A DNA stretch of 64,000 bases from Halomonas elongata. GTDB taxonomy: Bacteria; Pseudomonadota; Gammaproteobacteria; Pseudomonadales; Halomonadaceae. The position numbers were made by a program, and so were the translations under genes. The DNA lies in NCBI RefSeq assembly GCF_029081005.1, contig NZ_JAJQTQ010000013.1, positions 56,392 to 120,391 on the forward strand. Reading direction: 5' to 3'. The notes under the pieces were generated by a model. That model worked only from the letters and a program-made list of their open reading frames with translations, did no database searches and was not told the origin of the DNA. Of this stretch, positions 36,234 through 45,535 are shown piece by piece (position 1 is the first letter of the stretch; each line of letters starts with the position of its first letter).

Positions 36234-36650
36234 ATGCAAGACAAGATGATCGATGCGTTCAACGAGCAGGCGCGGGAATTCTTCACGCCGATGCGCAAGC
36301 TCAATACCTTGATGCTGGACAACATGGAGCGAGTGACCCAGTACCAGCTGGATGCCATGAAGCGTTACAGCCAGATGGGGACCTCGCGCCTTCGGGATGC
36401 CACCGATGTCAGTGACGCCGAACAGTTTCGTGACTTCGGGACTCGGCAGGTCGAGATGATGACGGAACTCTCCAACCTGATGCTCGAAGATGCTCGAGCC
36501 ATGAGCGAGATGAGCCTGCGCTTCAAGAGCGAGCTGGAAGCCCTCTACGGCGAGTCCGGTGAGGCAATGGCCGAGTCTGCCGACGAAGCGCCCAAGGAAG
36601 AAACCGGGCCGGCCAAGGCGACCAGCCAGGCATCGCGCAAACGTAGCTGA
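36234..36650 (+). CDS. phaP: Phasin family protein (PHA granule-associated)
   Basis: A 138-residue, largely helical protein. EQAREFFTPMRKLNTLMLDN (about 11-30) and the following amphipathic segments to about residue 110 fit the phasin family, which coats polyhydroxyalkanoate granules. A disordered Ala/Glu/Lys-rich tail ends in RKRS, compatible with binding the granule surface and nucleic acid or other proteins. A strong AGGAGGAAC ribosome site precedes the ATG. The PHA synthase gene follows 138 bp later. Confidence 0.88.
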   Translation: MQDKMIDAFNEQAREFFTPMRKLNTLMLDNMERVTQYQLDAMKRYSQMGTSRLRDATDVSDAEQFRDFGTRQVEMMTELSNLMLEDARAMSEMSLRFKSELEALYGESGEAMAESADEAPKEETGPAKATSQASRKRS

Positions 36651-36787
36651 ACGGGTTTCACGTCATCAATCAGGTGTTGTCCGGGAAATGTCGACGATTG
36701 AGACCCTTCTCGGGCAATGCCCAGGGCCGCCGCCATCTCGCAGATCGATCGGGCGGCGGTTGCGTGTCCAGGTCACGGGAGGGAGTG

Positions 36788-38617
36788 ATGCAGCCAGGGA
36801 ATCATGCGCCATCGCAGGCCGAACTCGAGGCATGGGGTGAGCAGGCCAAGCTGATCGGCGAACAGTATCGGGCTCTGATCGAGGATGTGGTGCCGCGTCT
36901 GGTGCCCGATGCCGCCGCCGAATCCGTCTATGCCGACATGCACGAAAGCTTTCGTGCCGGTGCCGAGGCGTTGAATCGCGATCCCTCCTTGCTGTGGCAG
37001 ACTCAGGCACGCCTGATGGAGGATCAATACCAGCTGTGGCAGCACGGCCTCAAGGCACTGTCCGGCGAGTCGGTGACACCGCTGGTCATGCCGGGGAAAG
37101 GGGACCGGCGTTTCCAGGACGACGCCTGGCACAGCGACCCTTTCTACATGTCGATCATGCAGCAGTATCTGCTGTTCGCTCGCCGCGTCGAGACACTGGT
37201 GGACAGCCTCGAGGGGCTGTCGGATGACCATCGTCGCAATCTCGCCTTCTATGCGCGGCAGCTGGTCAATGCCGTGTCGCCGACCAACTTCGTCACCACC
37301 AACCCCGAAGTGATGCGCCGTACCCTGGAAACCCGTGGCCAGAACCTGGTGGACGGTCTGGCCCGGTTGCGCGAGGACCTCGCCAATTCCGCCGAGGGGC
37401 TCAATGTCACGATGACCGATCGTGGCGCCTTCGAGATCGGCGAAAATATCGCCGTCACGCCGGGGGCGGTGGTCTTCGAAAACGAGCTGATGCAACTGAT
37501 CCAGTATGCGCCCAGCACCGAGAAGGTCTTCAAGACGCCGTTGCTGGTGGTGCCGCCCTGGATCAACAAGTACTACGTGCTCGATCTGCGCCAGGAGAAC
37601 TCGCTGATCAAGTGGCTGGTGGATCAGGGACACAGCGTCTTCCTGATCTCGTGGCGCAACCCGGGCCCCGAACAGCGCGACCTCACCTGGGCCGACTACA
37701 TGCAGATGGGGCCCATCGCCGGGATGGAGGCCATCGAGCAGGCCGTCGGCGAGAAGTCGGTCAACCTGCTGAGCTACTGTGTCGGCGGTACCCTGACAGC
37801 TTCCACGGTGGCGTACCTGACCAGCACCCGGCGTGGTCGCAAGGTTCGCTCGGTCACCTACATGGCGACCCTGCAGGACTTTCGCGATCCCGGCGAGCTG
37901 GGGGTCTTCCTCGCCGAGCCGGTGCTCAAGGGCATCGAGGACAAGCTCGAACAGGATGGTTATCTGGACGGCCGGGTCCTGGCCTACTCCTTCAACCTGC
38001 TGCGCGAGAATGACCTGTTCTGGTCGTTCTACATCAACAACTATCTCAAGGGGGACGCGCCGGCCCCCTTCGACCTCTTGTACTGGAACACTGACGGTAC
38101 CAACCTGCCGGCGGGCACCCACGGCTGGTATCTACGGCATCTCTATCGGGAGAATCGTCTGGTCGAGCCGGATGGCATCGAGCTCGACGGTGTGAAGATC
38201 GATCTGCGCAAGATCTCGGCGCCCAGCTACTTCGTGTCCACCCGCGAGGACCACATCGCCAAGTGGAACAGCACCTATTACGGTGCCTTGCTGCCCAAGG
38301 GGCCGGTCACCTTCGTGCTGGGCGGTTCCGGTCATATCGCCGGCATCGTCAACCCGCCCCACAAGAACAAGTACGGCTTCTGGACCAACGAAGAGCTGCC
38401 GGACGACCATGAAACCTGGCTCGAGGGCGCCGAGGCGCACGAAGGTTCCTGGTGGCCGCACTGGCAAGCCTGGATGACCGACAACGGCTACGCCGATCCC
38501 GACAAGCTCGTACCGGCCCGTCAGCCCGGGGAAGGCCAGCTCGACATCCTGGAACCAGCGCCGGGGCGTTACGTGAAGATGACGATTCCGGAAGTGCTCG
38601 GGGAAAACCAAGCCTGA
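36788..38617 (+). CDS. phaC: Class I poly(3-hydroxyalkanoate) synthase
   Basis: A 609-residue polymerase that joins (R)-3-hydroxyacyl-CoA units into PHA. The N-terminal domain (about 1-200) is helical. The alpha/beta-hydrolase-like core includes VPPWINKYYVLDLRQENSL and the modified lipase box LLSYCVGGTL with catalytic Cys about 331. The catalytic Asp (STREDHIAKW) and His (GGSGHIAGIVNPP) follow. Length and the W and PPHK features fit class I (short-chain) synthases. The ATG at 36788 is preceded by GGGAG. The stop codon is immediately followed by a repeat region. Confidence 0.95.
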   Translation: MQPGNHAPSQAELEAWGEQAKLIGEQYRALIEDVVPRLVPDAAAESVYADMHESFRAGAEALNRDPSLLWQTQARLMEDQYQLWQHGLKALSGESVTPLVMPGKGDRRFQDDAWHSDPFYMSIMQQYLLFARRVETLVDSLEGLSDDHRRNLAFYARQLVNAVSPTNFVTTNPEVMRRTLETRGQNLVDGLARLREDLANSAEGLNVTMTDRGAFEIGENIAVTPGAVVFENELMQLIQYAPSTEKVFKTPLLVVPPWINKYYVLDLRQENSLIKWLVDQGHSVFLISWRNPGPEQRDLTWADYMQMGPIAGMEAIEQAVGEKSVNLLSYCVGGTLTASTVAYLTSTRRGRKVRSVTYMATLQDFRDPGELGVFLAEPVLKGIEDKLEQDGYLDGRVLAYSFNLLRENDLFWSFYINNYLKGDAPAPFDLLYWNTDGTNLPAGTHGWYLRHLYRENRLVEPDGIELDGVKIDLRKISAPSYFVSTREDHIAKWNSTYYGALLPKGPVTFVLGGSGHIAGIVNPPHKNKYGFWTNEELPDDHETWLEGAEAHEGSWWPHWQAWMTDNGYADPDKLVPARQPGEGQLDILEPAPGRYVKMTIPEVLGENQA

Positions 38618-38824
38618 AGCTGGAAGAGCGGCGCTTCGCCCGGAGCTGGAAGAACGCCCGCTTCGCGAGCTTAAGCTGGAAGCTTGAAGAAAACCCTTGA
38701 CCCCATGATGGCGGGGTTCATGCTGCCTTCCAGCTTCCAGCTTCCAGCTTCCAGCTTCCAGCTTCCAGCTTCCAGCTTCCAGCTTCCAGCTTCCAGCTTC
38801 CAGCTTCCGGCTTACGGCTTACGG
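38618..38824. repeat. Inverted repeat region with CTTCCAG heptamer array
   Basis: CTTCCAG is repeated eleven times without error (38727-38803), then CTTCCGG and two CTTACGG copies run into and past the lnt stop codon (38812-38814). On the left, 38618-38693 holds the complementary AGCTGGAAG motif three times in longer decayed units that also share a CGCTTCGC segment. The two halves could pair as a long imperfect hairpin between the convergent phaC and lnt genes. Confidence 0.93.
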
Positions 38825-40296
38825 CGGCGTAGCCGCAGTCCTGGCAGCACCATCAGCGTCGCGATAAGCCAGATCGGCCAGCTGCCGGTGCGGGTGAAGG
38901 GGGTGAGGCCTTCCATGGGGACGTATTGCCCGACCAGGGTAGCGGCTTCGAACTGGGGCAGGCGATCGGTGATGCGTCCCTGTGAATCGATGATGGCGGT
39001 GACGCCGTTGCTGGTGGCCCTGACCACGTAACGGCCATTTTCCAGGGCGCGGAGGCGGGCCATCTGCAGGTGTTGCCGGGGCCCCAGGGAGTCGCCGAAC
39101 CAAGTATCGTTGGAGAGCGTCAGGAGCACCTCGGCGTGGCGTGCCTGATTCGCGACCAGGTCGGCGTAGATGATCTCGTAGCAGATGGCATTGCCGATGC
39201 GGGTGCCGGCGGCGATCATCGGCGCCTGGCCATCGGGGCCCGGCGTCATGGCCGGCATCGGCAGGTCGAAGAAGGCGATGGCACCGCGCAGCAGGCTTTC
39301 CAGCGGCAGGTATTCGCCGAAGGGCACCAGGTGGCGCTTGCGGTACTCGCCCTGTACGCCGTTGCGACCGACCACGCTGTTGTAGAAGTTGCCCTCCCCA
39401 TCGCGCTGCAGAATGCCGGTGAGCAGCTGGGTCTCGGGTGGCAGGCCCGCCTGGGCGTTCTCCAGCACCGGCCGGGCCTGGTCCTCGAACATCGGCAGTG
39501 CCGCTTCCGGCCAGATCACCAGGTCGAGCGGCGTGTCCTCCAGCTCGCCGGTCAAGCGCCGATAGGTGTCGATGGCGGTACGCTGGCCTTCCGGGGTCCA
39601 CTTGATCAATTGCGACAGATTGCCCTGCAGCAGGGCGACACGCACGGGCTCGCCGGCGGGGTGGGTCCATTGCTGCGGCAACGCCAGAGGGGCCAGCCAG
39701 AGACCGGCGAGGGGCAGGGCGGCCCACCAGCGGCGACGCAGCAGCTCCACGCCCAGGGCGCCGCTCAATGCCGCGATCAGCGACAGCAGATAGACGCCTC
39801 CCACCGGTGCCCAGGGCGCCAGGGGAGAGTCTACCTGGCCGCTGCCCAGCAGCAGCCAGGGAAATCCGGTGAACAGCCAGGTGCGCAGGGCCTCGCCCAG
39901 GACCCAGGCACCGGCGAAGCTGAGCACGGCGAATCGCGGGCCGGCGAGGCGCCGATAGAGCCAGAGCGTGACGGCGAAGAATAGTGCCAGGGCGGCCACG
40001 AACAACGCCGTCAAGGCCACGGCCAGGGGAACGCCGGTATAGCCGTAGTCGTGAATCGAGACGTAGACCCAGGACACACCGGTGCCGAACAGACCGAGAC
40101 CATAGCACCAGCCGCGCCAGGCCGCCTGTCGTGGCGACAGGGCGTGCAGGCCTGCGTAGAGCAGGCCGGCGGCCACCGGGGCGAGCCACCAGAGCATGAA
40201 AGGCGCGGCGGAAAGGGTGGTCAGCACACCGGCGGCCACGGCGACCAGGCAACCGAGGAGGGGGCTCGAGCGAAAGGCGGGCATGGTTCCGTCCAT
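38812..40296 (-). CDS. lnt: Apolipoprotein N-acyltransferase
   Basis: A 494-residue inner-membrane enzyme that adds the third acyl chain to lipoproteins. About six to seven helices span residues 10-200, then a nitrilase-like periplasmic domain. The expected triad is visible: Glu in WPEAALP, Lys in YRKRHLVPFGEY, Cys in NAICYEIIY. The last residues RLRRRKP are encoded by degenerate heptamers of the adjacent array. The start at 40296 (MDGTMPAF) is 25 bp after corC; the ATG at 40284 is an alternative. It ends the miaB-ybeZYX-lnt operon. Confidence 0.93.
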   Translation of the reverse strand: MDGTMPAFRSSPLLGCLVAVAAGVLTTLSAAPFMLWWLAPVAAGLLYAGLHALSPRQAAWRGWCYGLGLFGTGVSWVYVSIHDYGYTGVPLAVALTALFVAALALFFAVTLWLYRRLAGPRFAVLSFAGAWVLGEALRTWLFTGFPWLLLGSGQVDSPLAPWAPVGGVYLLSLIAALSGALGVELLRRRWWAALPLAGLWLAPLALPQQWTHPAGEPVRVALLQGNLSQLIKWTPEGQRTAIDTYRRLTGELEDTPLDLVIWPEAALPMFEDQARPVLENAQAGLPPETQLLTGILQRDGEGNFYNSVVGRNGVQGEYRKRHLVPFGEYLPLESLLRGAIAFFDLPMPAMTPGPDGQAPMIAAGTRIGNAICYEIIYADLVANQARHAEVLLTLSNDTWFGDSLGPRQHLQMARLRALENGRYVVRATSNGVTAIIDSQGRITDRLPQFEAATLVGQYVPMEGLTPFTRTGSWPIWLIATLMVLPGLRLRRRKP

Positions 40297-40321
40297 GGTC
40301 GTCAAATCCGGGGGCGAAGGC

Positions 40322-41188
40322 TCACTGGTCGTCGTCGGTATCCTGCTCGGCTTCCAGCAGGCGGATGCGACGGTTGTCGGCGTTGAGCACGGTGAAACGC
40401 CAGCCGCCGATATCGGTGTGCTCGCCGCGTCCGGGCAGGTGGCCGAAACGCTGCATGACGAGGCCTCCCAGGGTATCGAATTCTTCATCGGAGAGGCGGG
40501 TGCCGAAGTGCTCGTTGAAGTCTTCGATGGGGGTCAGGGCGCGGATGGCGTAGCGGCCATCGCCCAGGTCGCGGATATCCGCCTCTTCGTCGGTATCGTG
40601 TTCGTCCTCGATGTCACCGACGATTTCCTCGAGGATGTCTTCGATGGTCACGATGCCGGCGGTGCCACCGTACTCGTCCACCACCACGGCCATGTGGTTG
40701 TGGGTGTCGCGGAATTCCTTGAGCAGACTGTTGAGCCGCTTGGATTCCGGCACGAACATCGCCGGGCGCAGCACTTCCTCGAGCTGGAAGGCATGGCCGT
40801 TATCCTGGCCGTTGCGCAGTAGTGGCAGGAGGTCCTTGACCAGCAGGATACCCTTGACCTCGTCGAGGTTCTCGCCGATGACCGGATAGCGCGAATGACC
40901 GGTCTCGAGAATTACCGGCAGGTACTCCTCCAGTGGCTGGTCGAGGTCGATGGCGTTGACCTGGGAGCGCGGGATGAGCACCTCGCGAACCTGCTGGTCG
41001 CTGATGTTCAGGGCGCCTTCGATGATCATCATGGCGTCCTGGTCGAGCTTGAGCCGGGTCGCCGCCTGGTTAAGAAACGCCAGAAGCTCAGCGCGGGAGC
41101 TGGGTTCGTCGCTGTCGCTGGAAAGGGCGCTGAACAACTTATCGAGCCAGGACTTGCTGCCCTGGCTACTCGATCGGTCTTCGCTCAT
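40322..41188 (-). CDS. corC: CorC/HlyC-family protein with CBS pair
   Basis: A 288-residue cytosolic protein (YbeX). An N-terminal helical region is followed by two CBS domains (about 70-190, including [28 protein letters not shown] and [22 protein letters not shown]) and a C-terminal transporter-associated domain with [17 protein letters not shown]. Classically linked to magnesium/cobalt efflux; newer work ties YbeX to ribosome metabolism, consistent with its place beside ybeY and ybeZ. The ATG overlaps the ybeY stop codon. Confidence 0.93.
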   Translation of the reverse strand: MSEDRSSSQGSKSWLDKLFSALSSDSDEPSSRAELLAFLNQAATRLKLDQDAMMIIEGALNISDQQVREVLIPRSQVNAIDLDQPLEEYLPVILETGHSRYPVIGENLDEVKGILLVKDLLPLLRNGQDNGHAFQLEEVLRPAMFVPESKRLNSLLKEFRDTHNHMAVVVDEYGGTAGIVTIEDILEEIVGDIEDEHDTDEEADIRDLGDGRYAIRALTPIEDFNEHFGTRLSDEEFDTLGGLVMQRFGHLPGRGEHTDIGGWRFTVLNADNRRIRLLEAEQDTDDDQ

Positions 41189-41697
41189 GCGTCGGCTCTC
41201 TCGTCCTCGGTATCGATGTCGCGCGGGGGAGGGCTGGGGGTTACATAGGGATCGGCGATGCCCAGTCCGGCGAGTATGTCTCGTTCGAGGGCTTCCATGA
41301 CCTCGGCTTCATCGTCCTCGATATGATCGTAACCCAACAGGTGCAGCGTGCCATGCACGACCATGTGGGCATAGTGATCGATCAGGGACTTGTGCTGCTG
41401 CTCGGCCTCGGCGACGACGACCGGATGGCAGATCACCAGGTCGCCGAGCAGTGGCACGGGCACCGCCGGCGGACACTCGAAAGGGAAGGAGAGCACATTG
41501 GTCGGACGGTCGCGATCGCGATAGTCGCGGTTCAGGGTCCGGCTCTCCTCGGCATCGACGAAACGGATCGTCAGCTCGTGTCGTGTCTCGTCGGAGTGAC
41601 GAGACAGCACGCCGGCCACCCAGGCTTCGAGGTCCTCCCGTCGCGGCAGGTCCTCGGCCTCCAGGGCGGCTTGGCGATCGATCTCCGGCGAGCTCAT
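41185..41697 (-). CDS. ybeY: Endoribonuclease YbeY
   Basis: A 170-residue zinc-dependent RNase acting in 16S rRNA 3'-end maturation and ribosome quality control. The metal motif [11 protein letters not shown] (about 115-125) supplies the three His. [21 protein letters not shown] and TNVLSFPFE are family strands. A polar C-terminal tail of about 25 residues is unremarkable. The start overlaps the ybeZ stop codon by ATGA. Confidence 0.95.
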   Translation of the reverse strand: MSSPEIDRQAALEAEDLPRREDLEAWVAGVLSRHSDETRHELTIRFVDAEESRTLNRDYRDRDRPTNVLSFPFECPPAVPVPLLGDLVICHPVVVAEAEQQHKSLIDHYAHMVVHGTLHLLGYDHIEDDEAEVMEALERDILAGLGIADPYVTPSPPPRDIDTEDERADA

Positions 41698-42800
41698 GAG
41701 TCTCCCGTTGCGCCGTCGTCACGGCGCTCCTGTCGGTGCTGGCGCTGAGCCTCGCGTTCCTGCTCTCGTGCTTCCCGCTTGGCCCTGGCATCGGCCTCCT
41801 GCTCGGCCTCGAAGACATCGTAGGCTTCGATGATGCGTTGTACCAGGGGGTGACGCACCACGTCCTTGGCGGCGAAATGGGTCACGCCGATGCCGGGGGT
41901 ATCCTTGAGCACATCGAGAACCTGGATCAGCCCGGAAGTCTGGCCGCGTGGCAGGTCGACCTGGGTGATATCGCCGGTGATCACGGCCGTGGAGCCGAAC
42001 CCGATGCGCGTCAGGAACATCTTCATCTGCTCGCGGGTGGTGTTCTGGCTCTCGTCGAGGATGATGAAGGCATTGTTGAGCGTGCGGCCGCGCATGTAGG
42101 CCAGCGGTGCGATCTCGATGATCTGCCGCTCGATGAGCTTGGCGACCTGTTCGAAGCCGATCATCTCGTAAAGGGCGTCGTAGAGTGGCCGCAGGTAGGG
42201 GTCGATCTTCTGGGCCAGGTCGCCGGGCAAAAAGCCGAGCTTCTCGCCGGCCTCGACGGCGGGCCGGACCAGCAGGATGCGGCGTACTTCCTGCTGGTTG
42301 AGCGCTTCCACGGCGGCGGCGACGGCCAGATAGGTCTTGCCGGTACCGGCCGGGCCGATGCCGAAGTTGATGTCATGGGCCCGAATGCTCGAGACGTAGC
42401 CCTGCTGGTTGAACCCGCGCGGCTTGATCAGCGCCTTGGGGGTCCGGATCAGGACCTCGTCCTCACCGCTCGGTCTCTCTTCCTCTTCTTCCAGTGCCTC
42501 GAGGCCCGATTCCTGAAGGAAGAGGTGAACGGTATCCGGCGTCAGCTCACTGGCTTCGGCCTCTCGATAGAGGTGTTCGACGACATTGGATGCGGCCTTG
42601 ACCCGAGGTTCCGGTCCGGCCAGTTGAAAGGTGTTGCCGCGATTGCGCAGCGTGATGCCGAGCCGGGCCTCGATCAACTTGAGGTGCTCGTCGCGTTGCC
42701 CGCAGAGGTTGGCCAGGCGGCGCGGGTCATTGGGCTCGAGGTTCAGCGTGATGATGCGATTGGCCGGTGTGGATGACTGGCTCAAGACAGGCGGGTCCAT
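41694..42800 (-). CDS. ybeZ: PhoH-like ATPase YbeZ
   Basis: A 368-residue P-loop ATPase. An N-terminal KH-like region (about 15-85) is followed by the PhoH domain, with Walker [18 protein letters not shown] at about 138-154, [20 protein letters not shown] and the Walker B region [13 protein letters not shown]. The C-terminal 40 residues are highly charged. YbeZ partners YbeY in rRNA processing. Upstream lies miaB with a 187-bp gap containing a small hairpin. Confidence 0.93.
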   Translation of the reverse strand: MDPPVLSQSSTPANRIITLNLEPNDPRRLANLCGQRDEHLKLIEARLGITLRNRGNTFQLAGPEPRVKAASNVVEHLYREAEASELTPDTVHLFLQESGLEALEEEEERPSGEDEVLIRTPKALIKPRGFNQQGYVSSIRAHDINFGIGPAGTGKTYLAVAAAVEALNQQEVRRILLVRPAVEAGEKLGFLPGDLAQKIDPYLRPLYDALYEMIGFEQVAKLIERQIIEIAPLAYMRGRTLNNAFIILDESQNTTREQMKMFLTRIGFGSTAVITGDITQVDLPRGQTSGLIQVLDVLKDTPGIGVTHFAAKDVVRHPLVQRIIEAYDVFEAEQEADARAKREAREQEREAQRQHRQERRDDGATGDS

Positions 42801-42933
42801 GGGTTGATGAGTGATCGCTGCCAGCTTACTGCCACCTTGGGTGCCGGAGCAATGAGCGGGACAGGGGCCATGAGCGGAGGCGCGTCGTCACCGGATGCCA
42901 TCTCGTGGTCGACATGACGGTGAGAGAGACGCG

Positions 42934-42952
42934 GGCCCGCGATAAGCGGGCC
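42934..42952 (-). other. Small hairpin between miaB and ybeZ
   Basis: GGCCCGC, a five-base loop, GCGGGCC: a 7-bp stem about 36 bp after the miaB stop codon. The sequence after it on the minus strand (CGCGTCTCTCTC) is pyrimidine-rich but not a T-run, so at most a weak terminator or pause. Confidence 0.4.
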
Positions 42953-42987
42953 TGGGTGTCGCTCGTGACCCCCTCGAGGCAAAGGCG

Positions 42988-44331
42988 TCAGAAGCGCTCC
43001 GGAGATGCCAGGTCGCCACGCAGGGAGTTGGGCAGCGCTTCGGTGATCTCCACGTCGACGAAGTAGCCGATCAGCTCGGTGGGGTTGGGAGCGCGGAAGT
43101 TGACCACCCGATTGTTTTCGGTGCGCCCCGACAGCTGGCCAGGATCCTTGGGCGAGAAGCCGGTGACCAGAATGCGCTGGGTCGAGCCCACCATGCGCCG
43201 ACTGATCTGCATGGCCTGCTGATTGATGCGTTCCTGCAGGATGGCCAGGCGTTGCTTCTTGACCGCTTCCGGCGTCTCGTCGGGGAGTGCCGCCGCGGGA
43301 GTGCCGGGGCGTGCCGAGTAGACGAAGCTGAAAGAAACATCGAAGCCGATGCGATGGATCAGGTCCATGGTCGACTCGAAATCCGCCTCGGTCTCGCCGG
43401 GGAAGCCGATGATGAAGTCCGAGGAGAAGCTGATATCCGGACGCAGCGCACGAATGCGTTCCAGCTTGTCGACATACTCCTCGACGGTATGGCCACGCTT
43501 CATGGCGGCCAGGACGTTATCGGAACCGGCCTGCACCGGAAGGTGGAGATGGCTGACCAGTTCCGGAATCTCGCCATAGGCTTCGATCAGGCTGTCCGAG
43601 AATTCCACCGGATGCGAGGTGGTGAAGCGGATGCGGTCGATGCCGTCGACGGCGGCCACGCAACTGATCAGTTCGGCCAGGTCGATCTCGTCGCCAAGCT
43701 GGTTCTCGCCGCGGTAGGCATTGACGTTCTGCCCCAGCAGATTGATCTCGCGAACGCCCTGGTCGGCGAGGTGGATGACCTCATCCATCACCGCCTCGAA
43801 GGGCCGAGAGACTTCCTCGCCTCGGGTATAGGGGACCACGCAGAAGGTGCAGTACTTGGAGCAGCCTTCCATGACCGAGACGAAGGCGGTGGCGCCGTCG
43901 GAACTCGGCTTCGGCAGGTGATCGAACTTCTCGATCTCCGGGAAGGTGACATCGACCACCGAGATCTTGTCGTCCTGACGGGCGTCGAGCATGGACGGCA
44001 CACGGTGCAGGGTCTGGGGGCCGAACACCATGTCCACCTGGGGTGCACGCTTGCGCAAGGCCTCGCCTTCCTGACTGGCCACGCAACCCCCGACGCCGAT
44101 CACCAGGTCCGGGTTGGCGTCTTTCAGCTTTTTCCAGCGACCGAGCTGGTGGAAGACCTTTTCCTGCGCCTTCTCGCGGATCGAGCAGGTGTTGAGCAGG
44201 ATGACATCGGCATCATGCTCGTCGTCGGTGAGCTCCAGCTGATGGGATTCGCCGAGCAGATCCGCCATGCGTGCGGAGTCGTACTCGTTCATCTGGCAGC
44301 CGTGTGTCTTGATGAAGAGTTTCTTCGCCAT
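42988..44331 (-). CDS. miaB: tRNA-2-methylthio-N6-isopentenyladenosine synthase
   Basis: A 447-residue radical-SAM methylthiotransferase modifying A37 of tRNAs that read U-initial codons, including tRNA-Trp. The N-terminal MTTase domain binds a cluster through [25 protein letters not shown] and [11 protein letters not shown]. The radical-SAM motif is [16 protein letters not shown] (about 151-166), and a TRAM domain closes the protein. The start at 44331 ([13 protein letters not shown]) matches the family. The open frame continues upstream into a MITE, but those residues are not MiaB-like. Confidence 0.96.
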   Translation of the reverse strand: MAKKLFIKTHGCQMNEYDSARMADLLGESHQLELTDDEHDADVILLNTCSIREKAQEKVFHQLGRWKKLKDANPDLVIGVGGCVASQEGEALRKRAPQVDMVFGPQTLHRVPSMLDARQDDKISVVDVTFPEIEKFDHLPKPSSDGATAFVSVMEGCSKYCTFCVVPYTRGEEVSRPFEAVMDEVIHLADQGVREINLLGQNVNAYRGENQLGDEIDLAELISCVAAVDGIDRIRFTTSHPVEFSDSLIEAYGEIPELVSHLHLPVQAGSDNVLAAMKRGHTVEEYVDKLERIRALRPDISFSSDFIIGFPGETEADFESTMDLIHRIGFDVSFSFVYSARPGTPAAALPDETPEAVKKQRLAILQERINQQAMQISRRMVGSTQRILVTGFSPKDPGQLSGRTENNRVVNFRAPNPTELIGYFVDVEITEALPNSLRGDLASPERF

Positions 44332-44507
44332 AAGAGTCTGGTCGTGGCGTCGAGGCCCGACGGATTGCACCGGTGGATGAGGGTTCGCGGGAGGAGACGT
44401 GCTGTCTTCCGAGGCCGCGATTATACGCGCGCTTGACGCCAGGGGCCAGCATCGTGCGCTGCCGGTGGCGCCATGTCTATGGTACCTTTGACGCCTGTGC
44501 CGGTTAT

Positions 44508-44650
44508 GGAAACACTGCTTAAATGCCTGCGCATGCAAATCGCGTCGTTACGCGGTGCTCGAAAGCTCGCCTAACCCCTCGTTATGTCTCGCTTTCTGTG
44601 CTCCGTGCGCCTCGCGCTTCACGATGCTCGGCGATTTATTCAGTATTTCC
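44508..44650. mobile_element. 143-bp MITE, long form of the element at 32852
   Basis: The ends GGAAACACTGCTTAAAT and, read inward from the right, GGAAATACTGAATAAAT match at 14 of 17 positions. The outer 40 and 30 bases are nearly identical to the inverted 75-bp copy. The extra 68 bp are bounded by GCTCG on both sides, as if the short form arose by deletion between direct repeats. Flanks are TTAT and TTAC, so the target duplication is not clean. It occupies much of the 553-bp gap between miaB and the SH3 protein gene, which otherwise shows no gene. Confidence 0.82.
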
Positions 44651-44749
44651 TTACGGCGGGGATGCTCGGTTGGTCATGATCTGATCGATACCGCGATCAT
44701 GCCGACAGCGCGCCGCCTGGCCGGTGGTTTCCAGCGGTTTTCCCGAAAC

Positions 44750-44772
44750 TTGTCCACAGTAACTGTGGATGA
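44750..44772. promoter_or_regulatory. Palindrome with paired DnaA-box-like halves
   Basis: TCCACAGT-A-ACTGTGGA (44753-44769) is a perfect 8+1+8 palindrome. Each half extends to a nine-base sequence one mismatch from the DnaA box TTATCCACA (TTGTCCACA and, reversed, TCATCCACA). It lies about 115 bp before the SH3 protein gene. It could be a regulator site unrelated to DnaA. Confidence 0.4.
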
Positions 44773-44884
44773 TCTCTCCTCGGGGAGCGTTGCGCTCATC
44801 GCGGGCCGGGTCGGAAGGGAGTCCGACGCCCCCTCATCGCCGTGGGATACCGCACATAGAGCCTTGGACAGCCAGGATGACGGC

Positions 44885-45523
44885 ATGACGATGCAACGAA
44901 GCAAGAGAGTGACACTGGGCGTGATACTCGGGGCCCTGGCCCTGCCGGCGCTCGCCCAGCAGGATGATCGTGTAAGCGAGGCCTCGCGCTGGGTCTCCGA
45001 TGAACTGACCACCTATGTCCGCAGCGGGCCCACCGACGGCTATCGTATCGTCGGCAGCCTGACCGCTGGCGAGCCGGTGGAAGTGCTCGACACCGAGGGC
45101 GATTACACTGAAGTGCGCAGCGAGAGTGGCGATGCGGTCTGGGTGCCGAGCGACCAGCTTCAGGACACTCCCAGCGCTCGCGTTCAACTGCCGGAGATGG
45201 AATCCCGTGTCGAGGAACTGAGCGACGAACTGTCCGGCATCAATGACACCTGGGAAGGTCGCATCAATGCGCTCAGCGAGACACTCGAGGTGCGTGAGCA
45301 ACGCATCGCCGAGCTGGAGGGGCGTAATCACGAACTCGCTACCGAGGCCGAGCAGTCCCGTAATACCGTCCGTGATCTGCAGGCTCGCCTGGAAACCCGG
45401 GAAGAGGATCTGTTGATGCGCTACTTCATGTACGGAGGTGGTGTGGCGGGCGCCGGTCTGCTGGTCGGGTTGATCGTGCCGCACCTGCCGCGTCGACGTC
45501 GCAAGCGCGATCGCTGGTTCTGA
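44885..45523 (+). CDS. SH3-domain/coiled-coil membrane protein (TIGR04211, YgiM-like)
   Basis: A 212-residue protein: signal peptide (about 1-24, GVILGALALPALAQQ), bacterial SH3 domain (about 35-95, with TTYVRSGPTDGYRIVGSLTA and VWVPSDQLQ), a coiled coil (about 105-175) and a C-terminal membrane helix (MYGGGVAGAGLLVGLIVPHL) followed by a basic tail (RRRRKRDRWF). This layout is that of YgiM-type proteins. It is periplasmic and anchored at the C-terminus; function unknown. AGGA precedes the ATG at 44885 by seven bases. Confidence 0.85.
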   Translation: MTMQRSKRVTLGVILGALALPALAQQDDRVSEASRWVSDELTTYVRSGPTDGYRIVGSLTAGEPVEVLDTEGDYTEVRSESGDAVWVPSDQLQDTPSARVQLPEMESRVEELSDELSGINDTWEGRINALSETLEVREQRIAELEGRNHELATEAEQSRNTVRDLQARLETREEDLLMRYFMYGGGVAGAGLLVGLIVPHLPRRRRKRDRWF

Positions 45524-45535
45524 GCGAGGGGCGCC

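Noticed and set aside
44332..44538. N-terminal extension of miaB beginning MHAQAFKQ
   Set aside because: The extra codons come from a MITE; a similar MHAQAF start appears at the other MITE copy. The conserved MiaB N-terminus begins at 44331.
44750..44772. Paired DnaA-like boxes considered as part of a replication origin
   Set aside because: Only two imperfect boxes, no AT-rich unwinding region and no dnaA, dnaN, gyrB or parAB genes nearby.
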